Below, in pieces: positions 32,085 through 43,667 of a DNA stretch of 49,269 nt; position 1 is the first letter of the stretch, and each line of letters opens with the position of its first letter. Where the stretch lies: NCBI GenBank assembly GCA_900155495.1, contig FTLJ01000601.1:1-49269 (forward strand), given 5' to 3'. The stretch comes from Porogramme epimiltina (Eukaryota; Basidiomycota; Agaricomycetes; Polyporales; Polyporaceae). The translations under genes were made by a program, and so were the position numbers. Below the pieces are notes generated by a model, which saw only the letters and a program-made list of their open reading frames with translations, made no database searches and had not been told where the DNA came from.

Positions 32085-32324
32085 TACATATACCCGTACC
32101 CGGAACCCTGTTGTGAGTGTGCACCCGGCCCCCTTGACACCGTTCCCCCGCCCTCCGTCCGTCCGCCCGTGCCTGAGCGGCTCGCTCACGCCCCCTCCCC
32201 CCGTTGTCCGCAGTGTACCAACAGCGCTACGCTACCCTAGCTGCTTTTTTTCGCATACGTGCCTAATACCGCATCGTAGTACCCCTCCCGGCTGGCTCGC
32301 ATATGCCACATGTGCTCCTTTTCA

Positions 32325-32489
32325 CCCCCCCCCCCCCCCCCCCCCCCCCCCACCCCCTCCTTTTTTCTCTCCCCCCCCCCCCTTCCCCCCCCCCCCCCCC
32401 CCCCTCCCCCCTCCCCCCCCCCCCCCCTCCCCCCCCCCCCCCCCCCCCNNCCTATGCCCCATGTGCTCCTTTTCCCCCCCCCCCCCCCC
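32325..32489 (+). repeat. C-homopolymer block with N gap (likely assembly artefact)
   Basis: Nearly pure C with scattered T and one A, interrupted by NN at 32449-32450. The 22 bases before the block (32302-32323) reappear with one mismatch directly after the NN (32453-32474), again followed by C. This is what results when two contig ends ending in the same poor-quality G/C-run reads are abutted. Confidence 0.75.
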
Positions 32490-32685
32490 TCGACCCGACC
32501 CCACACGCATTTTTCTCTGCTGCTCCTCGTACATGCCTCATCCGTCCGTCCTCCTGTCGCTCTTCACGCCCTCTCATGTACACACACGAACGCTGCTGCA
32601 TCTCTCTCACGCCCCCCTGCCCTTCTATATCCCCCTGCCACCCTCTTTGGTACCGACCCCGCTGCTGTTGCTCTTCACCCTCCTT

Positions 32686-32728
32686 GCCGCTGCTGCTCCT
32701 GCTGCTGTTGACTGCTGCTGCTGCTACG
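32686..32728 (+). repeat. CTG/CTC-type microsatellite
   Basis: Imperfect run of GCTGCTGCTCCTGCTGCTG and ACTGCTGCTGCTGCTAC units in the non-coding 3' region. Confidence 0.6.
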
Positions 32729-33547
32729 CCGTGCCCGCGAGGCGGCTAATCGGACACTGTACCTAGCTGTATTTTTATTCGCCCCTGTAAACGCGTTTGA
32801 GACGCCTTCCTTCCGCGAGGCCTCCCGGTGGTTGTTGTTCCGACAGACAGACAGACAAGCAGATAAACCGCCGCGTTCCTGTAGATCCCCTGTACTACAT
32901 ATGCACCCGTCCCACACACACTATCCATGCATGTTTTTGGCCGTATTCATATAACGCTTTCGCGCGATGGAAACGGGTGATCAAACGAAACATGCCATGA
33001 TGCACCACACGTGATCGCGTTCCAGAGCAGTTGCGGTTGCGGATGCGAAGCCCCGCGCGACCATTGCTGGCAACCGTGCAGGTAGAACGGCGACATCAGC
33101 CCTCCCTCCCACCCCGCGCCGCGCGTTTCGTCGTCTCGTTTCGTCCTAGCGTACCACCTCACACCGCCCGCCAGATCTGGACGACACGAATAAACTCTGA
33201 TACGCAGAGAGAAAAAAAGGTCCAAAAATGTACCAGGTAAGAGGAGGAAAGAAGACGTAGCATAGTATCGTACGTATGTATGTGAAATCGTGGCCCAACA
33301 CGCGGTCGGCAGAGTCCCCGTCGCGGATAACAGCTGGCTCCAGAATCCGTATGCACGCCACACCGTCACGCGTGCAGTCGTCAGTCGTCCCCCGTCCGAG
33401 GAGGAGAGGAGCACGTCACACAGCCCGCGGCCTCGTCGACCGAGGAGAGCGAGGACGGGGAAGGGGGGGCGATGCGCGGCCGCCCCTCCCCTCCCTTCCC
33501 CGAGGGCCCCAGCCGCATCGGCCCAGCCTCCCCCGGCGCGCGTCACA

Positions 33548-35118
33548 TCATATCTCGGTGTACTCGGGCGGCACGTCGACGAGGTGCGCGTCGACCGGGC
33601 GGCCCTCCGCGTCGACGGGCTGCCCGTCCACGTCGAAGCGCACGCCCGAGTCCGCGTGGTACTGCACCTTCGCGCCCGACCCGCCCTCGAGCTTTGCGCC
33701 GCCCTCGTCCTCGTCCTTGTCGTCGAGCTTCGCGCCGCCCCCGGGCTTGAAGTCGCCCGCTGCCATCGCTGCCGCCGCCGCCGCCGCACTGGAAGAGGAC
33801 GGGAAGTCCTCGGGGTGCCGCGCGCGCGCGTCCGCCGCCTCACGGGCGGCTTCTTGTGCTTTGCGCTCTGCCGGCGTGAGCGCCGCTGCAGCCACCACGG
33901 CTGCAGTCGCGCCGACCGCGGCGAGCGCGGCGACGTCGCCCGTGTCGTTGACGACCGAGAGCGTGCGCGCCGTGCCGGCGCCGGCGCCGCTCCCGCTCGA
34001 GACGCTGCCTGGCCCCGGCGGGGGGTACGTGTGCGGGGCGAGGGACGGGGCGAGGGAAGGGGTGAAGGACAAGGCTCGCCCCCCGGGCGTGTAGCCGGGT
34101 GCGGCCGCCGTCGCCCCGGCGAGGCCTGCGGCGGGGGCAGAGTAGTATGCGGATACTGCCCGGGACGGGGGCGGGGGAGACGCGGGGTCGCCGTAGGTGA
34201 GGTCCGAATATGGCCGCATGGGAGTGTCGGGGCCCGGGGGGAGGAAGGGCTGGACCTGCGAGGAGCGGTCGTAGGCCGACGGCGCGGAGCCGCTCAGTGG
34301 ACGGCCGAGGTGGTCTTTTTCTCCTGCGTGGGCGAAAGAGGCTCGGGTCAGGACGTGTGCGGATGACGGGGTGTCTATGAGTATTCCGGAAACGGGTAAC
34401 ACACCTGCATCGAAGAGTGCTGCGCCGGAGAAGGAGTTGTATCCGTAGTGACGTCGTCGCCAAAATAGGAAGTAGAACGCGAGGGCAGAGACAACGAGGA
34501 GCGCGACGCCGCCGACGACGCCCCCCACGATCGCCCCGACGGGGAGGCTGTTCGTGGACGATGTGGCGACCTGCACATTCGCTGTGGCGGCGCTTGACGC
34601 CGTAGCAAACACCGTTGTGACCCAGACGTTCGTACTTGTAGACGTATACGTTTGCGGAGATTGGAGAGCTACAGCATCCAATAGGTAGGGGATGCCATCT
34701 GAGATGTCCTCGATGGTGATTGTGAGTGTATGGCTGCCTGACGAGAGGCCCGAGGCAGTGAAGAAGACGACGTTGGTCTTATTGGCGACATTTGCTCGGA
34801 AGACCGTCGCACTATTGCGCGAGTTATCTAGTATATAGCTCGATAGTGGACCATCATTCGCCAGTGCATGGGGAGGAGCAACGGTAGCACCGATGATCAC
34901 AATTTCGGATGCTGCGGGTTTGTTTGAGGGGAGTGTATAGGCTGAGCAGGAACTAACGCACCTTCAAAAGTGAACTGCACTGTAGCTCCAACAGATGTTG
35001 TGGACGACAGTGAGTTGTTAAATGCCCCGTCTATTGTATTGTCGAACCATTGCTTGTCTGAATATTCAAGGTTCGGGTTGGTGTCGTCGAAGAAGAGGAA
35101 AGGGTTATTAGAGGACAT
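33548..35118 (-). CDS. Single-pass membrane protein with Ala/Pro-rich cytosolic tail
   Basis: Two sure exons (35118-34962, 34911-33548) give 506 aa. Residues 1-160 look like an extracellular beta-sandwich: YSDKQWFDNTID, ATVQFTFEGASEIVIIGATV, VVFFTASGLSSGSHTLTITI, with N-glycosylation sites such as NNSL and NKTN. A Ser/Thr stem precedes one membrane helix (VGAIVGGVVGGVALLVVSALAFYFLFW, about residues 172-198) and a WRRRHYGY stop-transfer. The long cytosolic tail is Pro/Ser/Ala-rich and ends PVDAHLVDVPPEYTEI, where PPEY could be a WW/arrestin-type motif. An optional 81-base in-frame intron (34404-34324) would remove 27 residues after the membrane segment. No signal peptide follows the chosen ATG; an in-frame ATG at 35286 adds a hydrophobic leader. 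Such proteins are common and uncharacterised in agaricomycetes. Function unknown. Confidence 0.75.
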
Positions 35119-35601
35119 GACGGGCGTTCGTGGAGATATTGAGGCGTGTACGAGGAGAAATGAAAAGAAAACGGAGTGGAGAACTAGAAGGGAAGATAGC
35201 GGCAGGCGGAAGACATGAGGGACAAGAGAGACTCGTCCACGGACCGAGCCCTGGACAGACGGCTGCCATGCATGCACCGGTTCCACGCCGAGATCACCTA
35301 CCTACATGCGATCATCTCCAGATGAGGTAAGCGTCCTTCTCCCCGAAGCACCTCCCTCGGCCACTGCGGCAGTTCTCGGAGGACTGCCCTCGCCTCAGGA
35401 GATTGGCACAAATCAGCTCAGGTTTTGTCTCTCTGAATGGTGGCTAAGTAGCCATCACTGAAAACGAAAAGACATGGCAATACACCCTTTGTTCTCAGAC
35501 GCCCGGGAACCAACATACAGCACCGGCGTAAGCACAGCATCATGATCCAGCCACAACCACCTTGCGGCCGCTACATCTGAGCTTGTGACCTCCTGCAGTT
35601 C
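35119..35601. other. Intergenic region between lipase 3' end and membrane-protein start
   Basis: Both neighbours are on the minus strand. The left part (35119-35286) is open in frame with the membrane protein and may be its N-terminal coding part. Nothing else was recognised. Confidence 0.45.
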
Positions 35602-37281
35602 TCAGAGTCCACGTTCTGAACCCACATCGTCTATCGAGCACAACCAATGCCCAATGTCCTCCCAGAACGCTTTCTGGCTAGTCGCTCCGACCCATAATGG
35701 AACGATTGACAGGTGATGCGAGCCCTCCAGATGGTGGACATGCCAAATCCCAGCCTCTGGAGGGCTCGCGTACCGTGCAGCCAACTCGGGCTCGGCGCCG
35801 CTCAGGATATCATCACGGTGGCTGAGATGTTTGCACCGGGTAGATCTGCAAAGGAGTGCCGTTCAGCTCATGCGGGTAGATAAAGGTCACTGCCGAGGTG
35901 CCACCCTACTCACCCGCAATCGTAAGGATGCCATTGAGAGAGCAGCGGGACGACGCCGTCATTGAGCCGCAGTGCATCCGGGCTCTCGCCCTTCTTGGCG
36001 GGAGCGACCCCATCTTCGATATCAATCCCACCCACAGCGTCCAGAGAGGTCTTCAGAAAGGCCGGGGTCGGTCTAAGTGTTGAGAAGTCGAATGCCGCAA
36101 CTGCTTCTGAAGCCAGATGGAATGGCCACGCCACCGCCCCTTGCAGCAGGGAAGATAGCGCACCGCCCACGCCCGCTGCGGGTGCCCGTGCGCCCCCGTC
36201 TCCCTAAGTACGGCAAAAATAGCACTCATCAGCCCAGAGACAGCGAAGAACAGTCACGCTGGCCGCAGGTCAGCCAGCATGCCGACACGCACCAGCGTCG
36301 CGCAGTAGCTGCGGTAGAACGTCCGCGCGCGCGGCGCGCCCTCGCCCGCCCGCTCGCGCTCCTCCGCCGCGAGGAACGTCGCGTCGAACGGCGTCGCGTC
36401 GCGCGACGTCGCCCAGTCGCTCCGCCGCAGCTGCGCGAGCAGCGCGCGCGGCGACGCCTCGCGGAACGACAGCGCGCGCGCCTCCGCGTGCAGGTCGAGC
36501 GCGGCGGGGAGGAGCGGCGCGAGGTACGACAGGACGTGCACGCCCTTGGCGAGGAGGTCGCCCGCGGAGAGCGGGCGCACCGCGGGCGCGTCGCGTGCGT
36601 CCTCGCCGAGGCTGTACACGAGCTGGGTGCCTCTGAACGGCGAGGATACTAGGCGGTGGTGAGCGCGAGCGTGTGTGTGGAGATGGATTGTTGGCGTACT
36701 TGTGTTCACGGAGAGTATCATGTCAGGGTGGCGTTCCGGTCCGAAGAAACCAGTGGACAGAAGCCACTGCAGCTTCATGATGGTGGGTCCACCCTGTGGT
36801 GTCTCTCAACAGGGACACAAGTGATGGTTGCATGTGATGCGTACCATCGAATGTCCGAGGAAATGCAATGGATGCTGAACGGACCACTCGGGATACAGCC
36901 CTACGTCGTGTGTCCGACCAAAACGTCCGTGTCCGTACTGGAGGGAATGCTTCGCACCATAGTCGACTGCGCATGCATGAGGAAGACTGGATGATGCTGC
37001 AATATACAGACACGCACCTGTTCCACCAGCCAACAAATAGAATAGCTCACATGCTCGATCGTGCAACGAGCTCACGGGTCCTACACTATTTGAACGCAGT
37101 CGGTCATTTGACAAGAGTCGCGGGGATCGAGCTACGCAACTCACCTGGTGAATATCGATCTCCGCCTCGGCCCTCCTCTGCTCTGGCTAGCGTGGTTTAA
37201 ATGTTGCTCGAAATTGCCCCAGACGAGCGCGCCTGCGCTGCTCATGAAACCTTCAACAATGACGAGGGGTATAGGATCCAT
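35602..37281 (-). CDS. Alpha/beta-hydrolase lipase (bacterial I.6-like triacylglycerol lipase family)
   Basis: Seven exons (37281-37145, 37085-37018, 36966-36845, 36793-36700, 36648-36293, 36203-35914, 35845-35602) give 436 aa. The N-terminus PIPLVIVEGFMSSAGALVWG is the first strand and oxyanion loop. VGPVSSLHDRACELFYLLAG and VDYGAKHSLQYGHGRFGRTH are hallmarks of the staphylococcal/geobacillus-like lipase family. The nucleophile elbow is GHSMGG, split by an intron between M and G, with Ser near residue 108. The acid is in LRLNDGVVPLLSQWHP and the His in EGSHHLSIVP (about residue 400), so the triad is complete. No signal peptide is visible, so an intracellular enzyme is inferred. No AG acceptor lies between a GTAAGT upstream and this ATG, which supports the start at 37281. 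Confidence 0.88.
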
Positions 37282-37773
37282 AGCACAAGTAGAGGAAGCA
37301 GGAAATCAGTGGGGAAGGATAGAATGTGTGAGCCGGAAGTTTATCAAGATATCCATGTCATAAATATCGAGACAGGCGGGGTATGGGAGGAGTGTAAAGA
37401 CCGAAGGATACTTACTCGCCACCGAGGACCCCGACCGAGGCTCCCCATGTGCGTCAATCGCCTCAGATCGAGATCGCGAGCCACCAGCGTCATATCCGCG
37501 GCGGGTTGTTGATCACTTTCCGCGCCATAATTTTACTCACATCTGTTCCACCAATAGCCGGAGGACTATATTATATACGATGCACCAAGAAGAAGTCTAT
37601 GACGATTGTAGTTATTGATACTAATGTACATCTAGGGGCCCAACTCTTTGATAACGGAAAAGTTTGAGTGTGCGAGATCGTTGCAAGAGATGGGGTAGAA
37701 AACGACACAGAGGTGACGAAAGAAGTAGGCCAGGTTATTAAGAGTTGGAATACGTGCGCACACTGAAACATCT
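37282..37773. other. Intergenic region between RRM-protein 3' end and lipase start
   Basis: Both genes are on the minus strand. The region carries the lipase promoter and the 3' flank of the RRM gene. No further exon was convincing. Confidence 0.5.
37359..37368 (-). promoter_or_regulatory. TATA-like box upstream of the lipase gene
   Basis: The minus strand reads GATATTTATG about 78-87 bases before the ATG at 37281, with a CT-rich leader between. A second A/T-rich word (TATATAATATA, 37567-37577) lies further upstream. Confidence 0.4.
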
Positions 37774-40700
37774 TCATCGACTTTCCTGATGACTAGGTTG
37801 CGGGTGCCAGTATCCCCGGTTTGCCCAAGGAATCGTAGCAAACGGGCGCATCGTGTCAGAAGATGTCCCCTGTAGTTTCTTCATGAGCTTGCTTATGAAA
37901 TTGAACAACGAATGCGACTCACGTGTGCCATGGCGGACGGCAGAGTGGGGATAGGTAACCCTTGGTTTGGCGGAGGAACAGCGGCCAAGCTATACGGCAT
38001 TGCGCCTGGCACCCAGAACTGCGGCTGCACCTGGGGTACTGGGAGGGAGGCATGAGTAATAGGAGGGAGACCTTGCGGCGCCACCGGGAAGGCCCCTGGG
38101 TACGCGTGGAGCGGTGGCGGTCGGGGCCAAGAATTCGTAGTGGAGGTCGGCATAGGAATTTGTGGCTGCGTTTGCGATACGATGAGAGGCGGCTGCCGCC
38201 CATGGGCATTAGCCATGTATTGATCCAATGCTTCCCTTTGATAGACGGGGATGAGTGCTCCATGTTCATTCTGTATAAAGCCTGTCGCCCTGAGGGGAGG
38301 TTGGGTGACGTGATGTTGAGACTGTGATGATTGTGCCACATCGCCTGCGATGGTCTCGGACTGCCAGGTGGGACGTTCGATGAGTTCTCATACGTTCCTT
38401 GAGATTAGATGGTGCTACCTACTTTCTCGACAGAAGGTGGCGTCCAGTTTGGCCCAACCGCATTGCTCGTCTGATTGGAGGGGGCGTCCCGGGACAAAAA
38501 CGGCGGCGGAAGAGGCTGAACGGAGGGATATGGATACCCAGCATATCCATAACCCGGTACAAGGGGGACAGCGTATGGGTAAGGGGTCGAGTATGGAGGA
38601 ATCCATGGTTGAGGAGGAAGGAACCCCACGTTCATGGCGTAGGGTGCCATTGGCGCCGTGGAGGAAGAGGGAGTCGTGACCGATGCACTAAGAGGTGGGG
38701 ATGTAGAAGACGCTACAGTGCTGGGTGCTCCGTGAGAGATATCACATATCAGGGAGGGAACCTTGGTGGTCGTGGACGATATGGAAGGGGAGCTAGCGTT
38801 GGTCACGTCTTGAGGAGCACGGGAACGTGGGCCATAGGTTTGCGAAACATGGGGATCGGGACTGGTTCGCGTTGGAGAACCTTGATCGGTTTGAAAGAAT
38901 CTCTGTGGAATGGAGATACCGTCCATAGACGGGGGTCCTGTGTCGGCACCTCGTATCAAGTTGGAGGTGGGGCCCAACGGGCCTCCTAAGGACAGGTGCC
39001 GCTCCGCGTGTCCCCCAAACAAAGATCGTCCGCGGCCTCGTCCAGGGCGCCACATGCCTCGAGAAGCTGGATTGCGGTCGCGCAGTTGCACCCTAATCGA
39101 TCTACCACCATGCATACGATTATTCTGCAGGATTTTGCTCAGCGAAAAACCTATCTAGAGGAACGGGAATTCCAATACCTCTTCCTGGACCGCACGTGTC
39201 GCTGACTCAGTCACGGCGAACTTGACGAAGGCGAATGCAGATCGCTTGTTGACTGTGTTATGTTAGCGAATGCACAGGTTCTTTAGCAGTGGTCTGCACG
39301 TACAAGGATTCACAACTTGTACATTCTCAATGCCTCCAAAGCGTTCAAATATACGACGTAGCTTGGCTTCATCCCAATCTTCGGGTTTCTCGAGCCCACC
39401 AACGAATACCGTCGTCGGGTCAATCTCCCGGTTACACTCTTGCCAGCGAGATGTTGTTGAAAAGATATGAGGTGCGCCTCCGGGGGGAGCACGAGGAAGC
39501 TGCATGCCGTCTACTGTCCCAGGGGCAGAGGAACCACAAGTCCCAGTTAGGCTCGCACGGCTCGTGGTGCTTCTTGGCGTTTGTGGGCAATAACGTTCGA
39601 AGCCTGGAACAAGGGGTTGAATAGGAGGTGCGTCAGGCGGGGGAGACGGGAGATCATAATGTGTGATTAAGACTCCTTCATCAACAGGCGCGGAGGTTGG
39701 CAATGGCAAGGGCGAGACTAGTGGATGATTTCCATCGAACGGGTCGAGGTCGCTATCCTGATCGGCCCATCGAGTCCCTGAGATTGGAGAGAGCTCTGGC
39801 ACTACACCCACTGAACCTCAGTACAAGCGGGGATGAGATAAATGAGTACTCACCCCTGCTTTCGCGTAACTGTGGGGAGATGTGTGTTGGTACATTTATC
39901 GACGATGTTTGGAGGAGCAGAGGGGGCTGATGGGTAATGGCTGGGCCAGGGTAGTGAGCGAACGGGTTGGGGCCACTGAGATGTCTCCCTCGGTTGGGGG
40001 AGTACGCGTGTGGAGGGAGCAGTGGGCCTCCTCCCGTCTGGACTCCGCCGTGGACTGCGAGTGTGGAAGTTGGGTGATGCGCCCAGCTGACAATCAAGTG
40101 CGGGACACGACGCAAAGTCTATTGACTCCATTAGCTATATGCTCGGGCGAAGACGATGGGATAGTACCAAAAGTGCGGTGACGCTGTCCTCACGATCCTT
40201 CCATTTCACCTCCCAAACGCCTTGGGCAACGTCTGCAGAACGCTGTACGTCATGTGGAAACGGATACGTTGATCGAACATTTTCCTCCGGCGAATCTGAA
40301 CCCAACAGGAGTTAGTGTTCTATTACGCAAGTGTTTATTTGAAGACACACCACTTTCCGTTCCTTTGGTGATCTCTTTGAAGCTCTCTAACGGACCGAAC
40401 ACAGCAGCGAGTTTCCGGATGGACTGAGAAGAGGATCAGCCCTATAAATCTCAAACACGTCAGCGTAGCTCACCTCTCCGTCGAACTTTAAGGGACTGAA
40501 CAACACGCCACTGCCGTCCAGAACATCGAGTTTATTCGAGTCTCTCTGTTCCACCGACAACTCGACACAGAAATTTATAGCCTCTGAATCGTAGAGCAGT
40601 CCCAGATATCTATAAGGATCGAATGAGCATACATCGAGCCTAAATGGAATAATATGACAAACTTGGCGTTTCGGGGTCGGAAGATTCTCAAAGCGCACGT

Positions 40701-41464
40701 GCGAGCCGAGCCGGTTACCCGATTGTCGATACCGTCTGTGAAACTATCCTCGCTGCGCGGTAAGCAGTTTGTTGGCGCTCTGTGGAAGCGAAGTTTGAGA
40801 ACTGTTTTATGACTATATGCGTGAGTCGTCCGCGGGTGTGAGGCTCACCTGTAGGAGATCAAAAGAGTCCGAAAGGCTTTCGCGGGCTCGAATCTAAGGT
40901 ACCGGCCCAGAAAAGGGCCTGGTGGGCTGGTCTGTAGTAACTGGAGGAGGTCTCCTGCGGAAGCAGGGCTCTGTCATATAACTGGCATTAGCAAAACCTC
41001 ACAGACCCCAGTCTACAATGCAGCTGTCGACAGTACTAACATCACATTGGACAAAGGCGCATACACCGCCACGACTGTCCCGCACTACCTTGATGGTCTT
41101 GATCTGAGTATAGGCAGATAGGTGATCCGAGAGCTTCTGTGTCAATTCTGCGCGGTCGACGATTGCCGGGAGGCTACGAAGGAAGTGAGAAAGTGGGTGG
41201 CGTGAATTAGCATGCAAAATCTTACCTCCCCACGAAAATGCTTGCGTCGTGTGGGGTGTTCTCCGGAGGAGGTAGGTGATCGGCGATGGGGCTTGTAGGG
41301 TCGGCCGTGGTGGTGCCCTGGGACTCGTTAGACGACTTTAAGACTGTAGGACTAGAGTCGGCGACGGCTAGGCGAGAAGCGATGGGAGATAGAGGCGGGG
41401 AAGATCCAAGAGAATCATAGCGTGTGCCCCAGGCGCGGTCCTTTGCGGGGAGCTTGGGGGGCAT
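37774..41464 (-). CDS. Multi-RRM RNA-binding protein
   Basis: Thirteen exons (41464-41226, 41173-41041, 40931-40849, 40779-40663, 40609-40474, 40423-40351, 40295-40168, 40118-39854, 39810-39304, 39252-39179, 39124-38423, 38360-37923, 37869-37774) give 996 aa. RRM1 starts at DASIFVGSLPAIVDRAEL (about residue 73) with CAFVQCD. A divergent RRM spans about residues 180-318: CALRIFRPRNAKYLGLLYDS, SIRKLAAVFGPLESFKEI, GVWEVKWKDREDSVTALL, TLRRVPHLIVSWAH. RRM3 (about 522-610) has TTVFVGGLEKPEDWDEAKLR and the RNP1 RSAFAFVKF, ending GGRSIRVQLRDRNP. The linkers and the C-terminal 390 residues are Pro/Ser/Gln/Tyr-rich, as in proteins of RNA granules. Probably a post-transcriptional regulator; the exact orthologue is not recognised. 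Exon 3 start is ambiguous (an alternative acceptor at about 40943 paired with a weaker donor). Confidence 0.82.
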
Positions 41465-42999
41465 GGACAAGAGGCTGTGGAGTGCAATAGGGAAGATGTG
41501 GGGGCCACCAAATCCGCGTCGGTGGGCGAGAGACGTGGTCGAGTGGGGCGGGGAGAAAGAGGCGGGGGGAAGAGGATGGCTGATAACCCCCGGGCGAGAG
41601 CGAGAGCCCACAAGATGTCATTGTGACGGGCGGGGAGCTGGAGAGTGCCACCGCGGGCGTCCTGATGTTTTCGACAGCGGATTCTTCGACAGAGAAACCA
41701 CCGCTTCTTGTCACATCCCTGCACTCGGCACACGGGGCGGCTCGGTCTCGGTGCGTTGGACGACGATCCCGGCGACGTGCAGCCTCGCTACAAGCATGGT
41801 CGGTTTCAATAGTGCCACCCACGTAGCGGCTTGGGCAGTGCCAGAGGCTTAGCCGTGCACCATTGGGGAGAAATGCGTTCTATGGACGCGTTGCCCCACC
41901 CCCCGAGCGCATCACCCGCCACACCGAGGCAGACGAGAGCCCTCAGGGAAGCGCTGGATACCTAGAAGAGACGGCTGAGTGTGACGGCGATTGGAGTCCA
42001 CGAGCGACGAACCTTATGTGCTTCCATGACTACCCATGCGGCTACTCGCCACCAGCGGATCCTACCCCGTCTTCCCGCGGGAGCGAGTCCGACATAACCT
42101 GGATCCCTCACCCGGCCTCTGGCGTGGTGCTAGGACACGGGTGGACCGCTGTGCTGTGGCCGATGCGGGCCTGATAGACCCCCTTTGGCCTACCCCTTGT
42201 GTGTAGCACACTCTGGTCAAGACTCTGCTTAGAGTCAGCACGGCGGACTGATGTCGTGCACCTGACGTAGCTCATCTCAAAGTTGAATGGCTGTCAAATG
42301 CCCGAGCTTATTTATCAGAGAGACCTCGATCAACCTGACAGAAGCGAGGAAGATTCGGAGTTGTAGCGATCGTTGATCTTAACCCAACTCTATTGTCTTC
42401 GACCACGGTAAAAGAAAAAAAAAAGCTGTTAGAAGACCGGCATCCGTCCATTAATCTGGCACTACTCACCTGCTCTCGTCGTGAATTATAGGCGACAGGA
42501 GACCAGCACGGGGGACGAGACAAGTCCCGATAGGTGGCGCGACAGCGCGTGCGCGTGCCTTTCGGGCAACTCGTGCTGAGGCCCACACGGAACTTTTCAG
42601 CTGAGCATCGAGGCCGCACGCTCGAACATCGGTTCATACCAGGATCCACTTGATCCACATCAGAATTCACGGTTGGAGCATGCATCCATGGGATGGGGTC
42701 CTCTGGGAGGGCGAATGGAACCCGCACAGATCGTGTTGTCGGGAGGGCCGGTGCAGGTCGACTTGCGGAGCCAAGCTACAGTGGCTTCAACCTGATGAGT
42801 CTTTCGGAACCATGCTTGTTTGCACTTGGTCCACACAGAATTTGATGTGCACGTGATCCGGTCTCAGGCGCCTAAATTCTTGTCTTCGCGCCCCAGTCGA
42901 GCGACCGCCACACCTGGGCTCAATTGCGTTCTCTCTCTGCCGTGTTCCTCGCCCTCTTCTGTGCGCCCGTACCACATATCTCCAACTTTCTGACCGAAA
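41465..42999. other. Divergent intergenic region (1.5 kb), RRM gene / RPB6
   Basis: Separates the starts of the minus-strand RRM gene and plus-strand Rpb6 gene. Short frames (for example plus 41863-42174) have no recognised content. An A-rich tract lies near 42411-42424. A long 5' UTR or non-coding transcript for the RRM gene is possible. Confidence 0.45.
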
Positions 43000-43667
43000 A
43001 TGTCTGACGACGGCTATCCTGGTGGCGGTGGTGGCGATGATTACGACTACGATGGTGGAGGGTAAGTCATGCTTGTCTCGTCCGTGTGCCAGTACTAAGC
43101 CATAGCACTCTTGCAGGTTCAATGAAGAGGCGTTTGTTAGTGCACCCATGCAACCACTCAGCTGTACGCTGTCTCACTTGCAGTGCGCTACCTAGGACGA
43201 GAACTACGACCTCCTCGCGACGGAGATCCCTGACGCGGAGGGCAACGGCGAAGGCGAACAGACAAACGGCTACCCTGCGAACGGTGCGGAAAACTCGCAA
43301 GAGCCAACAAATGGCGAGGGCGGTCAGCCAGCTGCATCTGCCGCTGGAATGCAAGGCGAGCGGCAGCCCAATAAAGTGCGCGTCACAACACCCTACCTCA
43401 CGAAGTACGAGAGGGCAAGAGTCCTGGGGACTAGGGCGTTGCAAATTAGGTCCGTATCGCTACATCTACTTTTGCTCTGTGCTCTCTTGCTCATATTCCT
43501 GTGTCAGTATGAACGCACCAGTGTTGGTACCATTAGACGGCGAGACGGACGCGTTGCAGATCGCCATCAAAGAGCTTTCCCAACGCAAAATTCCCCTTGT
43601 CATTCGACGCTATCTCCCCGACGGAAGCTTCGAGGATTGGAGTGTGTCCGAGCTCATTAGCGACTGA
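43000..43667 (+). CDS. RPB6: RNA polymerases I/II/III common subunit Rpb6 (RPABC2)
   Basis: Four exons (43000-43061, 43117-43135, 43196-43449, 43508-43667) give 164 aa, close to yeast Rpb6 (155). The N-terminus is Gly/Asp-rich ([20 protein letters not shown]) and acidic, as usual. The conserved core is [20 protein letters not shown] followed by [38 protein letters not shown] and [16 protein letters not shown]. The subunit clamps the polymerase core in all three nuclear RNA polymerases. The 19-base second exon is a genuine micro-exon: phase and the [14 protein letters not shown] continuity require it. It converges with the Sla2 gene. Confidence 0.96.

Larger units (their letters stand above)
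32085..33547. other. Convergent 3' intergenic region with simple repeats and gap
   Basis: Lies between two genes that converge. It holds a C-homopolymer block with two N bases, a CTG-type microsatellite (about 32686-32728) and a GACA repeat (about 32840-32857). Frames across the C-block are artefacts. The rest is probably 3' UTR. Confidence 0.55.

Noticed and set aside
32113..32766. Pro- or Gly-rich frames across the C-homopolymer
   Set aside because: Translations of an assembly artefact that includes N bases.
37441..37524. Upstream minus-strand ATGs with a GTAAGT donor as a first lipase exon
   Set aside because: No AG acceptor occurs between that donor and the lipase ATG at 37281, so the exon cannot be joined.
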